DNA of 64,000 bases from Litsea cubeba (taxonomy: Eukaryota; Streptophyta; Magnoliopsida; Laurales; Lauraceae): positions 14,516,331-14,580,330 of the forward strand of contig CM022944.1 in assembly GCA_012931725.1 (NCBI GenBank), read 5' to 3'. Below the pieces are notes generated by a model. The model worked only from the letters and a program-made list of their open reading frames with translations, was not told the DNA's origin and did no database searches. A program made the translations under genes and the position numbers. Positions 43,562-55,695 of the stretch are shown one piece after another (positions within the stretch are counted from its first letter, which is position 1; every line of letters starts with the position of its first letter).

Positions 43562-44974
43562 GGAGCATGTATTTTTGGTTTAGTGGGTTTTCCCTTTCAT
43601 TTTGGCATGTAGGAAGTGGGTTCTTTGCTTGGTTTGAAGTGGAGAGGTTTGAAGAGCAAGGTTTGAGGTAACCCTAGACTCTAAGAAAGGGGTTTTTGCT
43701 CAACTAAGCCAAAGGCAAGTATATAGACATGATTAATGGTGTATGCATGTTTATTTGGTTGATTCTAATGCTTTAAATGTGCTAACCTTCTCTATCATGT
43801 GCATTTATGATATTTGGGTTGTTGGGTGTGAATTTAAAATGCATTAATGGTGGATAGTTACATAAAAAACAAGATTGATAGAAATATTTGATTTATGCCA
43901 TCGTAGTTATACTCATCTCTTGTTAAGTTTCATTGACTAACTCATTAGTTTATTACTAGTTGATAGATATGTAGTTGCTTAACTTTAGATTTCATTTCAT
44001 CATCGTTATATCAAGGTATAAACAATATATAATGAAGAGTGGATTGACATAAAACTAGATACCATTCTTTGGACCAATGCTCTCTATTTATAACACTACT
44101 ATAACCTTCAATCTAGGACTTCTAAATTACAAGAGTCATTAATAATGCACAAGTCACCAATATATATAGGACCGTTGACTTATATGAGTCACAAATATGA
44201 GACTAACACATTAAGCATGTTGATTATAAGAATAATTTATAACACCCATTAGTACATGCATTACAACTGTCAACGAGGTGTAGCTATTACATGTTGGTTA
44301 CTGTTAAATGATAACAATCACTACTAAAACATGAGTGCAATGTGATAATAGTGTCCATATAAGACTATAACTTAATATCAGTCACTAATAAATGATTGAC
44401 GACTATTTTATATTATTTCAACTAGTGGAATCTATGCCATTACAATGACCCTTAACAGTATACGGTACTAAAAAAGCCCATCACCAATAAACTATTGACC
44501 TAGCATTGTAGAACACACTTCCCAGAATTTCGGATTCTCGGGAATGGGACCCTTTGCCCTTGAAATCTAGACCTTAGCCCCACTTGGCCTATGAATACGA
44601 ATTGACTCTCTAGCAAGGGGGTGTGTAGGCTTAGCATCTCCTTGTGGATTGTACGGTAACACATGAGGGACCCATATTGGGCTATGTGGGTGGCATAGTT
44701 GGTTCTTAGAGTGCCAACAACTTCAGAAGCACCAAATGATTACAAAAGGCATCCTAGACCCACGTAACCATCGTGATAAACAACATGGGCCCTACATGTG
44801 ATGTTTGACCTTAGCTTTAGCTTGGTTAGTACATACTCCCCTTGGCCCTTTACCATATGGTCCGATTAGGTTAAGGTTAGCTTAGGACTCCCCATGTATA
44901 TTACATGATTGGTTTATACACCCACTTCTTTCGTTAGTTTATTACCCATACTTTTACGCTCACTTGGTGGCCTC
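43562..44974. other. Unassigned AT-rich segment
   Basis: No gene or element ends could be recognised. Phrases such as GTAACCCTAGACTCTAAG near 43668 resemble retrotransposon-derived sequence but no boundaries were found. Confidence 0.4.
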
Positions 44975-45110
44975 AAAGGATGCAAATAGCGGCTGCTACG
45001 CAATATATCGGCCGTAGCGGTGGACACTGTCACGCTACGGCCGAAATATCGGCCGTTACGACCATGGCGGCTTGCGTGGCGGCTGCTACAGTCCGCTACG
45101 AAGTGCTGGG
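44975..45110. repeat. CpG-rich palindromic cluster
   Basis: Within AT-rich surroundings, this 135-bp stretch repeats CGGCCGTAGCGG/CGCTACGGCCG, TATCGGCCGT and GGCGGCTGCTAC in both orientations. An inverted pair centred near 45028 (CGGCCGTAGCG...CGCTACGGCCG) can form a hairpin. Function unknown; it might be the remains of a GC-rich element. Confidence 0.6.
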
Positions 45111-46169
45111 TTATAAAAACCCTCCCCAGATGACTTTTTGGGTTTTTTTTAACATCTCTCTTCCTTCTCTTCTCCACTTTCACTGCTGAAAAACCCTCTT
45201 ACTACCCTCTAGTGGTCCCAACTTCTTTTTTTTCAAGATTCTTGCTACCGAATCAAAAGATCCAACTATTCTAAGGAATCTAAGCAAGATTCTTCATCCA
45301 AGTATGCATTTCTTTGTGGTTTTTTTCAACTTTTGAGATTATCACTCTCTAACTACTATGATTCTATGAATCACAACATAAAGGCATCATTGTCTTGTTT
45401 CATTGTAGATCCATACTTCCTTTTGATCTTGCATGGATATCTTTTCTTTTTATATATATATTGTTATTTTTATTTTTGGATTTATGTTATTTAAATAAAA
45501 AAAACATTTTTACTTATGGAAAACTCATAAAACAACTTGAAAATAGCTTCATATTGTTAGATCTAGGTTTCCCATAGATCATTCCAACATATATTGCTTG
45601 TATTTCAAATTTTTTCCTTTTTTTATTTTAGGATTTTTTGGCTTTTGTAAAAAAAAAATATTTTTAACAATTGAATACCAATCAAATGTCTTGAAAAGTT
45701 AAATATTCTAGGTCTTTGTCATCTGTAATTTTAGACCCACCAATATAATGGCATTATTGTTTCTGCATTATATGACAAGCTATCCTTCCTTGTTTGTGTT
45801 CCAATACGTGCATTAAGAAAAGTTTACCTCAAGATTTGACTTAATAGGATTATGGACTAAATCTTGTCTTGAGTCACACAATGATTATAGGAGTAACTTA
45901 ACCCCTTTCTGATACTTTCAATAGACGACCTAATTTCCAATATCCTAACTGATCATATCAGAAGAACCTTACTCTAGTCTGTTTCCGGTACCATTTAGTA
46001 AATGATTTCAACTGTATTGCCTCATTAAGATTTTATTATTATTATTATTTTTATTTTTTATCGCCTTCCCAAATTGAGTTTTGTGCATCATATCTGTTGC
46101 ATTTATTAAATTTAAAGCTAGGAGTATGTTCCCAATGGTGTGATTCGTGTGAAAGCTAGATAGGATTAA
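45111..46169. other. Unassigned AT-rich segment
   Basis: No gene recognised on either strand. Simple TTA/TATT-rich tracts occur near 45446-45470 and 46033-46058. Confidence 0.4.
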
Positions 46170-46265
46170 GTAAATGCTTCAAGTTTCAAACTCAAGAAGC
46201 TGGGCCAGGTAGATGGGTAAGGCTTCAATGATGACAACGACAACGATGACGACGACAACGGAGTA
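46170..46265 (+). repeat. Degenerate LINE-like tail and (GAC)n tract
   Basis: GGTAAGGCTTCAATGATGAC then ACGACAACGATGACGACGAC resembles the GGCTTTGATGATGATG tail of the RTE ends at 10160 and 21760, but is diverged. Assignment is tentative. Confidence 0.4.
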
Positions 46266-46350
46266 TAGAAGTTAGTTCAAAATTGGCCATATGCAGTAGG
46301 TTTCTTCCATTGCATTTCTCATGATATTTGTTAAGCAAACATCACTTCTG

Positions 46351-46452
46351 AGGAGTCTTGCCTCTGGGCTACTTAAGTTTAGGTATAGATTTGGCAAACT
46401 AGAGGAGCCTTGCCTCTGGGCTACTTAAGTTTAGGTATAGATTTGGCAAACT
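46351..46452. repeat. 52-bp tandem duplication
   Basis: AGGAGTCTTGCCTCTGGGCT at 46351 recurs with one change at 46403, and the units match through GATTTGGCAAACTA. Confidence 0.9.
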
Positions 46453-48480
46453 ACAAATAGAAAAAATGTCTTTGTGAATGACCAGGCACCTGTTAGTGTT
46501 GTTAGTGTTAAGAATGTGGTTTTCTGCCAATGTGCAGCCTCGACCTGTTGTTAATAATGCTTGCTGACTACAGATTAAAAAAATATATGATTAGTGGTAT
46601 TACTTTCTTAAATATTATTCCACTATTTCTCATTCGCTCAGTTGACAATCTGATAATTGTTCTTTGAAATGGCCTAATGAGTTGTCTTTGATGGACATTA
46701 GTTAATGCTGCATTTTGTTTATTGCCATTGTAGAAAAGTTCCGTATTTAAAGTTCTCTATTTTGTTGTACAGTTCTTGGAGATGACCCTATAAATGTGAA
46801 CTCCACTTTGCTTCTTACCCATTTTATAATTGTTACTGCTATTAAGTCATAATTACAAGAACAGTATTATGTTCCATGCTCCCTTTTAAGCTGGATGGCT
46901 TCTCTATTAAAAACGGCACTGGGACTCTTGGGAAAATGAGCTTTTTCATGATTTATTGTAACACATTATTTAAGAATAGCAGATGTGAGTTGGATAGAGG
47001 AGAAAATTCAAACAACCCAAAAATGGTAAGCTACACTTTCAATCATTACACAAATGGGGAGATGAACAAGGACAATATTACAATAGAAGCTTACTTTTAT
47101 CAACTTTGTAAGATTTATTATCTCAGAGCAACATCTCAGCAAGCATGAAGCTGTTGGTTCTGTAAGATTCCATGGGTGAATTTAGGAGTGTGGAATAAGT
47201 TCCCTCTTTTTCCTAGAAATGTTTTACTCTTGAATCTTTGAGCCATATATCATTGTGTGAAAAAGTAAATGGTTAATAAGGCCAACTTTGATTTATCAAG
47301 AGTGGTTAGTTAGAATATACTCACTGCGCTTGGCAGCCACCAACCATCTATCAGAAGCATGTATAAAAAGAAAAGAAAAGAGCAAGCCTGTAAAGCCAAT
47401 CAATGGACTGCATCTGTTCGGTTGGTTCTTGATGAACAAAAAGGAAGGACCAAGGAACAAGGGTACATTCATTTGAAAGATCTGTGAACAAGGTATAGCC
47501 CTTGGAGAAATTGGTTTAGAATGCATGAAATCCTAAATCCATATCCTCGTAAATAATTTTTCTAGAAACATGTTGAAGATCGATGTTTGGGAGGGATTTG
47601 GCCAATTGATTTCGCTTTCTTAGCCAATGCCAAAACCGTTGTGTATCTTGCAATATATTGATTTGTCACTGATGTATGGGTCTGCTTCAGCCCATGTTTA
47701 CTATAAGGACTTTTGAAAAAAAAAATCAGAAAATAAATAACTACAATTTTGATTGCTTTTAGAGTTCTTTAGACGTAAAGAACATATAAAATAAAGTTGG
47801 TGAGACTAATTTCCATTATGTTTTGTGTTGGACTGAAAATAGAAAATTGGTAGCAGCTGAAACTCTCTGATGGTGATATGACAAAATAACATGAAAAAGG
47901 ATGTTTGAAAAATAAGAAATTCTCTGAGCTGTTGGGTCAACTTGGTCTTTCAGCAGGTTAATACCATTTCCTATTGAATTTGACATTTTGGGTGGTTTGG
48001 GCCTGTTTGGATTCGGTGCAGGAGTCAGATTATTATTAGATTAGGCAATCAGATCAGCCAATTGTTAAGATAATGGAATGGAGGGTGACATTGGCTCATA
48101 CAATGAATGACAAAAATTGACCCAAAACCAAATAGTTGGAACCAGTTGAATTTATTAGCTTGCCAGAATGAGTGAATCAAAAACTAAAGACCGTGATAAA
48201 ATAATGTGCATTAAAGATGAAAATGATAGGCTCTTGGTGAAAGAAAAGGATGTCATACTTGGATGATAAACACATTTGAAAGAACTATTAAATACAAGAG
48301 ATGAGAATGAAGTTAATTACGAGTCATAACCGAATTAGAGTATGATCAATGCAATATCGTATTTTGGAGAGATAATGGGTATGATATTTCTAAGATTTGA
48401 TTTATCATCTCTCCTTATTCATTTTCCTCTAAGCCTTTAAATTTGTTTCTTCAATTGCCTGGCTATCAACAAAAGAATTT
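46453..48480. other. Unassigned segment
   Basis: No gene, element end or tandem repeat could be supported here. Open frames such as 46876-47148 and 47296-47526 lack recognisable motifs. Confidence 0.4.
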
Positions 48481-48483
48481 TTA

Positions 48484-48911
48484 GGTCATATTTGGCAATC
48501 AAATCCTCATAGATTCCTCATCGATTTCCCCCGAGGACTTGAGAAATTTACATTTGGCAATTGTAAATCCTTGAGGATGTGGTCTAGTGGAAACCCTCAT
48601 TTTTTAGGATTTTCAAGTCTGACTTTTCCCATAGGATTTAAAAGTCCTCAATTATGGACTTACACGTTAATACCGATTTTCTTTAGCTATACACACCAAC
48701 AACAATGTAAAATCCTCAACTATACAAATCCTCAGTGAGGATTCTTTAAATCTACGATAGTGAATAAATTCTCAAATTTGAGGTTTCCTCATTGTTAGCA
48801 AACGTGCCCTTAAAGATAGGACTATACAAATCCTCAGTGAGGATTCTTTAAATCTACGATAGTGAATAAATTCTCAAATTTGAGGTTTCCTCATTGTTAG
48901 CAAACGTGCCC
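48484..48911. mobile_element. Tourist-like MITE with duplicated right end
   Basis: The left end GGTCATATTTGGCAA and right end (reverse complement) GGGCACGTTTGCTAA are related inverted repeats. TTA flanks the 326-bp core (48481-48483, 48810-48812), fitting a PIF/Harbinger-type target. The last 102 bases of the right end are tandemly repeated (48721 and 48823 start TATACAAATCCTCAG), giving a second right terminus at 48911, again followed by TTA. No coding capacity. Confidence 0.6.
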
Positions 48912-49108
48912 TTAAAGATAGGAAGATGGATTTGAAAAGGACATGTGAATAGTATTTTGATTTTTAGATTTGATTTAGGTGATGGCGTATTCATTTTTCA
49001 TCTCACATTATTCATTTTCTTTGAAGGTATTGTTTCTTCAATTGCACCCTCTTTCCTTTCAATAATTCAAAGAATTGTATCTTTAAAAGTGGTTAAAAAT
49101 GAAGAAAT

Positions 49109-49780
49109 AAAGATAAATATATAAAATAACTATCAAATAATCTCTCCTCTTTAATAAATACTGATTAAAAAGGAGATGAAAAATGAATTCTGCGCATCAC
49201 CAATTCACCATACGGAACTAGGGGTAAGTAGATTTTACCAAGCCACCAAGGTAACTTTCCTAGTTTCACCCTTGCTCATGATGACCCTAATGATCTATCC
49301 TTTATTACTCTTAATAATCTTTTCTTGGACCCCATTGGCCACTAATTTTTATGTATTCAATTTTTCTAAGACAATGTTTGTTTGGTAGGAGGCAAAAATT
49401 CTTACTTTGCCAGCATACCTAACGTCAATCTTTTTTTTACTTTACTCATGTTTTGTTGATTAATTACAACAAATGTGAAAAGCAAAGGTAAATAAATAAA
49501 ATAACCATCAAATAATCTCTCCCCTTTAATAAATACAGTATCAAAGGGAGATGAAAAATGAATTCTTCCCATCACCATGCAGAACTAGGGGTAAGTGGAT
49601 TGCCCCAAGGTAAATTTCGTGGTTTCACCCTTGCTCATGATCACCTTAGTGATTTATCCTTTGCCACTCTTAATAATCTTTCCTTGGACCGTGATTGCCA
49701 CCAATTTTTATGTATTCAGCTCCCATACAAACAAATGGGTCCTAAGATAATGTTTGTTTTGCAAGAGGTAAAGTAAAATA
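49109..49780. repeat. Diverged 375-bp direct repeat
   Basis: Sequence from about 49109 to 49395 aligns with 49483-49775, displaced by about 375 bases. Shared phrases include GGAGATGAAAAATGAATTC, GAACTAGGGGTAAGT, TTTCACCCTTGCTCATGAT, TTTATGTATTCA and CTCTTAATAATCTTT. The copies differ by many substitutions and indels. A small frame exists in each, but the encoded peptides match no family I know. Confidence 0.8.
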
Positions 49781-50584
49781 TATGAAAAAGTAATCTTAAT
49801 TGTCAAAACTTTTACTTTACTCATATTTGGTTGGTCACAACAAAATGTGAAAAGGAAAGTCCAGCTGCCAATTTTGCTTTTTACTTATCTGTCAAAAACT
49901 TCTACTATATAAAACACAAATAGTGTGTTTTCTTTACCACTTCATTGGCTGGTCATCTCACTTCAAATTACTCTACCTCATGAAAACAAATGCATTCTCA
50001 CTTTATCGGAAAATATACTCCTTTCCACCAAATTGATTTGAAAATTATTTTACATTATTTTTCCTAAAAAAAATTTAAACATGCCAGTAGAGGTCATTTT
50101 TTTGCTCTCATTTACATATGTAAATTATTCGCATGTGTAACGGTCATGCGTCATAACATTTGTTTGGACTGATTTAGGTATGTGGTGCATAATCAAGTGT
50201 GAAAATGATTTGTAATAAGGTCATTTACACAACAATATCACAAGAAAGTGATATCACACACACCCCTCTTGCAAAAAGATGTTAGTACAATCCAAAATTC
50301 AGTATTGTTTCATGTGGGCCCGATTAACTACCTTTATTTTGTTTTTCATTTTGTGGGCCTAATATTTGTAAGTCAAATTGTTCAATTTGTTTATTGAATA
50401 ACAAACCTCAAGACCTTGAAGCTGATTGTCTTAGATTTTGATAGATATTGATTGCTTTGTGAAAAAATCTAATAATATATAGAATCTTCTACACTTTTTG
50501 TGGACGCCAATTAATGATCTAAATCAAGGGGTTGGATTGATTCCATTGAAGTAAGCAACAACAAGGCCTTGGTGGATTTGTTGT

Positions 50585-50585
<1 letters not shown>
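49781..50585. other. Unassigned segment
   Basis: AT-rich, no recognisable gene or repeat. Confidence 0.4.

Positions 50586-50619
<34 letters not shown>
50586..50619. repeat. G34 homopolymer
   Basis: Thirty-four consecutive G residues, followed by TGGGCG. It is the longest of five G/C runs in the window. Confidence 0.9.
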
Positions 50620-50620
<1 letters not shown>

Positions 50621-50702
50621 GGGCGAAGCAGAAGAAGCCTTTTGGTTTTTTAACAAAAAGATTCAATTTTCGACACTTGTGCCCATTTTCAGAATTTTTT
50701 AG

Positions 50703-51560
50703 AGCTATTTGTATATACCTCCCTAGAGTTTGTAGGATTTGTAAATAGGCCCCTGAGGTTTTAGTATTTATAAAGTGGCCCCTGCTTTTTATTTTTAATA
50801 CCTTTCGTGTCCCAAAATCAATACTCCTAACAAGAATGGGCAGCACTGTGAGATTTGTATTGTATTTTTATATAAATGATAGCTTTGCCCTTACATCCAT
50901 TAAACAAAAATGAGTAGATTATTATTTATAAAAATACCATTATTTTATCTCAAGTCCCAATGGTTTTCTCAATTTAATATGTTTTTGGTTTTACATTTGC
51001 CCCTTCTCCCAATGTTTCTTTTACATGGAGCCAAATATCATCCCCCTAGCAAATTGTAAAAAATAATATTTTTTATATTTGCTCAGTCCCCTAATATTTT
51101 TTTTTGCACCCATTACACATAAAGCATAATCATGTATTTTGAAACTTTCCCAAATCCAACAATGGGTCGTCATGTATGGATTGGATGAATCTTAACCAGT
51201 TATAAGTACATGTGTTGATTGTCTTCATGATCAATTTGGATTTAATGAAATGAACCCTATATTGATAAAAAAATTTTTTTAACTTCTTAGGATTATTCTC
51301 TCCCACCAAGTGCAATTGTTAATGTTACATACTTTATAAAAAAATTTGAGTCCAAGCTTTTGAAATTATGCATATAAGGACAAAAGGGATGGACAAAAGT
51401 GTCACTTCGCTTTAAAAACCTATGGTGGTTGGAAGACTATTGATTTTGGGGACACGTAAGGCATTAAAATGAAACTATGGGGACCTATTTGCAAATACTA
51501 AAAGCTCAGGGGCCTATTTACAAATCCTACAAACCTTTAGGGGGTATATACAAAAAGCAC
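50703..51560. mobile_element. Long-TIR non-autonomous element
   Basis: About 120 bases at the left (from ATTTGTATATACC at 50707) are inverted at the right, ending at GGTATATACAAAAAGC (51543-51558). Shared stretches include GTAGGATTTGTAAATAGGCC, CCTGAG.TTTTAGTATTT and TACGTGTCC.CAAAATCAATA. The 850-bp interior has no coding frame of note. Long TIRs suggest a Mutator-like or foldback element. Flanks are T-rich on both sides, so a target duplication cannot be judged. Confidence 0.7.
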
Positions 51561-51584
51561 TTTTTTTTATAGCACGTGTGATTG

Positions 51585-52610
51585 GCGTTTTGAAAGAATG
51601 AGTGCTAGTCTATTAGAACCAATAAATAACAAATGTAACAAACCAAACAAGATAGAACTAGTAAAACTATCTACCACGCAATTACCATAAGAAGGCGGAC
51701 ACAAATTTAACGTGGAAACCCTTACCGGGAGAAAAACCACAATTAGAAAAACCAATTAGTATTGAAAAGTTACAAGATGTACCTACAGCTCCTTCCCAAT
51801 CAGTACGTCGACCTAAGGACTGTAGTTGTTCTTACACAACTTCTTCTGTTACCACGACTTTTCTGTCGTGCACCGCTCCCTGTGCTTGATCCTCCTTCAA
51901 TCACCTTGAGAACCAAGATGAGCTGATCTTCTACAAAGAAGTAGAAGCTTCAAACCTTCTAGAGTAGTCCTTCAGAACAATCTCTCAAATATGGCTTTAG
52001 AGAAAAATTATCTCTCTTAGATCTCTTTTGCTTAGAATAATGAGAGAGGTGGTGGATACCTTTGGGTTGAGAGAAACACCCAATTTATAGTCCCAAGTTC
52101 ATACCTTAGTCTTCTAATAGTATTCCAATCAGAAGATAAATTAGACTCAACCTCTAAATTAGAGTTTTGACCGAACTGGGTAATCCTGTCACGCTTGCTA
52201 TAGCTAGCGAGGATCCTCTCGGGTTTTTGGCCCTAACAATCTCCCCCTTTTGAAAATCCTCGCTATAGTACCATGAGAATTACTCTCATGGGAGCATCTC
52301 CATATATATATATTATACATGTTATAAATAATATATGGCTCTTGAATAAGTTAGCAATTCATGCACCTATAACTAACGAAATTAGCTGCAAAAGTAATTG
52401 GTTGATCTCCCCTTCCAATACCCTGCTCTTGAACAAACATAGGCACGCTTCTACCTTTAAATTCCATATGAGAGAACTACTCCGTAAATTGATAAAACCT
52501 CTCATCTCCTTCACTAGAATATGTAATAAACCTATCATCTCCATCTCTGGTCCATCTCTTGGTTCTCTGCCAATAATACATCATCTGTAAACAACATACT
52601 ATGTTTATGA
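51585..52610 (-). mobile_element. Copia-type 3' LTR with polypurine tract (fragment)
   Basis: On the minus strand AAAGGGGGAGATTG (about 52239-52254) immediately precedes TGTTAGGGCCAAAAACCC (start at 52238), the typical polypurine-tract/LTR junction of plant copia elements. A TATA box (CTATAAATTGGG) lies near 52082-52092. The LTR body extends to about 51585. Upstream internal sequence runs only to about 52610 and has no pol domain. No second LTR was found, so it is a fragment. The low-coordinate edge is uncertain. Confidence 0.6.
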
Positions 52611-53954
52611 CTACTGGTCCCGTAAGATGGTCCCCACAATCTTACGGTGAGGACCTCCTAATGGGGCCCAGCTTAAGACCCTTCCAAATGGACCATACAT
52701 ACACAACAAACCCAAACCCAAACCCCCCCCCCCCCCCCCCCCCCCCACACTGAACCCCATGGATTTATATAGATCTGAATGGACGGGACCGTTAGATTTA
52801 GGATGGATTTTGTTGTTTGATATAAAGCTGTACAAACTTGTGGACCACGGACGAAGAGGTTAAAGGTATTAGATTCCCTTCAAATTTGATATCTTGGTTG
52901 GCCCTACTTGGATCTTTCGATCTCTGTCCCATGATCTGTGGAGCCCCAAGGTGAACCCCACTAGGTTGTCCTATATGTGTGTGTGTGTGTGTGTGTGTGA
53001 CAAAGGGGTTGCCATGTCTAAATAGCGAGGATTGACAGGGTTAACCTTTTACTTATTTTTTTAAATGGAAGATTACGCAACTCGGCTATGTTGAGTTGCT
53101 ACGACTTGTCTCAGCCAAGCCAATTTTGACCTGTCGCAACCTTTAAAATGAAATTTATTTGATCGAAGATGCGGTTGGATCAGGCTTTGTACTCAAAGCC
53201 CAAAAGCCTGGTCTAGCCCAACTAAACATTATGGTTAATGACACTAGATGCCAAGTTTGGTGTCTATTGAAAGGAATGATGATGAAAATCCCTCTGTTTT
53301 CATAGAATTGAATTTAATTGAATTTTATAAGAATTCTAAGAGATGCCTTCCTATCAAAGTATCTAAAAATTCTAAAGCAAATGTCAAGATTCCCAAATGG
53401 CAATTACATAATATCCCTTTAGTGGAAATTGAATACCAATTCATCATAAGCCATTACATCTCCTCCTTATTTCTTTCATGCTTTTTATTGGAACTCATTT
53501 TACCATGATTTCTTGGGAATTCAATTCAAAGCAAACAAATAGACCCTAACTGAAATTGAGTGGAGCTGGTCAGCTGGGCATAAATCAATCAATTAGCAAT
53601 TTCTTTGATGCAGGTTGACATTGAAGCCCTATATAAGAAGTGTGGGCGGCTTGGGCTCATTAGAGGATGAGTCAGAAAACTGAATAAATGCCTTAAGTTT
53701 TACCATCTCCAAGTCTTGGAGGAGTATGAGATTAAAACAAAACAAGCTGTTCAAAATTTTAACTTGATGAAGAAGTAAATTCAAACCATTTTCATCGGGA
53801 GTCAACCCAAAATAAGAAAGTACTAATTTTTCTAATTCTTGTGGGATATCTTTGCAGGTAGAGTACGAGTAGGAATCTAAATCCTATGAGAAATAGAAAG
53901 TTGAGTTCAAAAGTTCGTTAGATAACTCATAAAGGTACCTTTTCCTGGTCGTCT
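52611..53954. other. Unassigned segment with simple repeats
   Basis: It contains a C24 run (52723-52746) and a (TG)n tract (52975-52999). A short plus-strand frame at 53248-53508 has no known family. No gene recognised. Confidence 0.45.
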
Positions 53955-53962
53955 ATAAATAA
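53955..53962 (+). promoter_or_regulatory. Candidate TATA box of ELF1-like gene
   Basis: TATAAATA precedes the copia insertion by about 75 bases. If the copia element is removed, the sequence downstream joins the T/C-rich 5' flank of the ELF1-like gene. This is an inference from position only; the following CACTACACC could instead mark a CACTA-type terminus. Confidence 0.3.
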
Positions 53963-54035
53963 TAAGAGATTATTAGTCACTACACCAAAACGATCAGTGA
54001 GTGACAGTCCTCTGCTCCAACAATCTTGAGGTTCT

Positions 54036-55676
54036 TGAAAGTGTAACTTGGTTAAATGAATAAGTCCTAGAGGGGGGGGGGGGGGGGGGGGGTGGTGAAT
54101 AGGACAAAAGGAATTCTAATGCCACTTTTAATTTTATTTGCCCAATTTTAATCTCAACTTGGAATAATAATCACACATAATAAAATAACTTGTTTGAATT
54201 ATAAGTTCAATGTGTGTATGCTTAAATAATCAGAGACACTCTAATTTGAAACAAGATAGTAAGCACAAGAGATAAAATGGCACAAGAGATTTATAGTGGT
54301 TCAGTCACATAGACCTACATCCATTCTCAAGGGTCACACAGTCCCTTGGTTCCACTATAAAGAATTAAACTACACAAGTACTGATTCTAACTCAATTTTG
54401 TTACCGAGGTTCGATCACACAGATCTAATCCCCACACACAATTTTTTAGAGTGGTTGACACACACAGATTCAATCCACTGTCACAAAGATATAAATTTAA
54501 ATGGAGGGCGAACACTTGCCTTTGATGAAGATCGAAAGTGTTCGAGGAAGCTTTTGACCGTGATCGAACCTTTTTACCTCTTGCAGCTAACTTGGTGTTG
54601 ATGATGAAACTCCATTGAGATGCACAACTAAGTTGTAGAGGTTTGATTTCTAGGGTAGAAATGAGAGATAGCTTTATGGATTAGGATACCCTAGATTTGG
54701 CTTCTCAAAGCACACTCCTTAGAGCTAAGTAAGCCCTTGGATTTTTCAAGATAGAATCTAAGTGTGTTTGGAAGAAGCTTTGAGAGCTTGTGAAATGTTT
54801 ACAAGAATTCAGAACAAAGGCTCTTCAAAAATTAGACTCCTTAATGTTGAAAATGGGCTTCATATATTTATAGAAAAAATCCAACGGATAGTTCCAACGG
54901 TCATAAAACGGCTAGGTAGGGTGTACCTAATAGGAGCACTATTCCAACGTTAAAAAAACCATGACTAAATCATTGCTTTGGTGAGGCCTTACATGAGTAT
55001 GAATAAGAGGGAACATTTGTAAAAAAAAAAATATTAAAAAAATCAAAAGCACACCGGTTTTGACAATTTTAGAATTCTTTATTAATTTATAAAACATTGT
55101 TTATTGTTAAGTTTGCAATGTTTTGGTTAGGCCTTACATGAGTATGAATAAGAGGGAACTTTTGTAAGAAAAATATTAAAGTAATCAAAATCACACCGGT
55201 TTTGAAATCTTCATATTTCTTTATTAATTTATAAAACATTGTTTATTGTTAAGTTTCTATACATACTCATGCTTACTAAGCCTCAATGTGACCTGGTGTT
55301 ATGATCATGTTGGATGCCTTAGGACAGGTGGACTTAGGGGGTGAACTTCTAACCGCATGAGGTTGGGTGGCCGAAATCTGGGGTCATTTTTGAGTTTTAA
55401 ATAAGCTCAAAAAAAAATCTTCTAAAAACCAATCAAAATAACAATTTAGCCTAGGGTTTTTATAGTCACTAAGGCGTATGGTTTCGGTCCCAATTACCTG
55501 ATCTTGGTTGGCACATCTTGATGTTGATCTTTGACGAAACCTGGCCTTTCCAAAAAGCTTTGACAAACCTTTTGAATTGAATCTTCTTTGAGAAATTCTG
55601 AGAGGCAAGGTCTTGGATTCTTCGACACGGAATTGACAATACAAAAACAAGTGCTCATAGGGATGTGGCACTAACA
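54036..55676 (-). repeat. 3' LTR of copia element
   Basis: On the minus strand it starts TGTTAGTGCCACATCCC at 55676 and ends CACTTTCA at 54036, about 1641 bp. A TATA box (CTATAAATA) lies near 54865-54873. It contains a G21 run (54072-54092) in the part absent from the other LTR. It also has an internal duplication (TTTGGTGAGGCCTTACATGAG / TTTGGTTAGGCCTTACATGAG). Confidence 0.85.
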
Positions 55677-55695
55677 ATCTCCCCCTTTGTCAATT
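55677..55695 (-). other. Polypurine tract of copia element
   Basis: The minus strand reads TTGACAAAGGGGGAGATTG next to the TGTTAGTG start of the LTR, the usual copia polypurine-tract position. Confidence 0.85.

Noticed and set aside
46876..47526. Short frames at 46876-47148 and 47296-47526
   Set aside because: No recognisable motif, no repeat or neighbour support; consistent with chance in AT-rich DNA.
53977..54030. CACTA transposon end at CACTACACCAAAACG
   Set aside because: The start looks like a CACTA terminus, but only about 55 bp precede the copia insertion, and no subterminal repeats or partner end were found.
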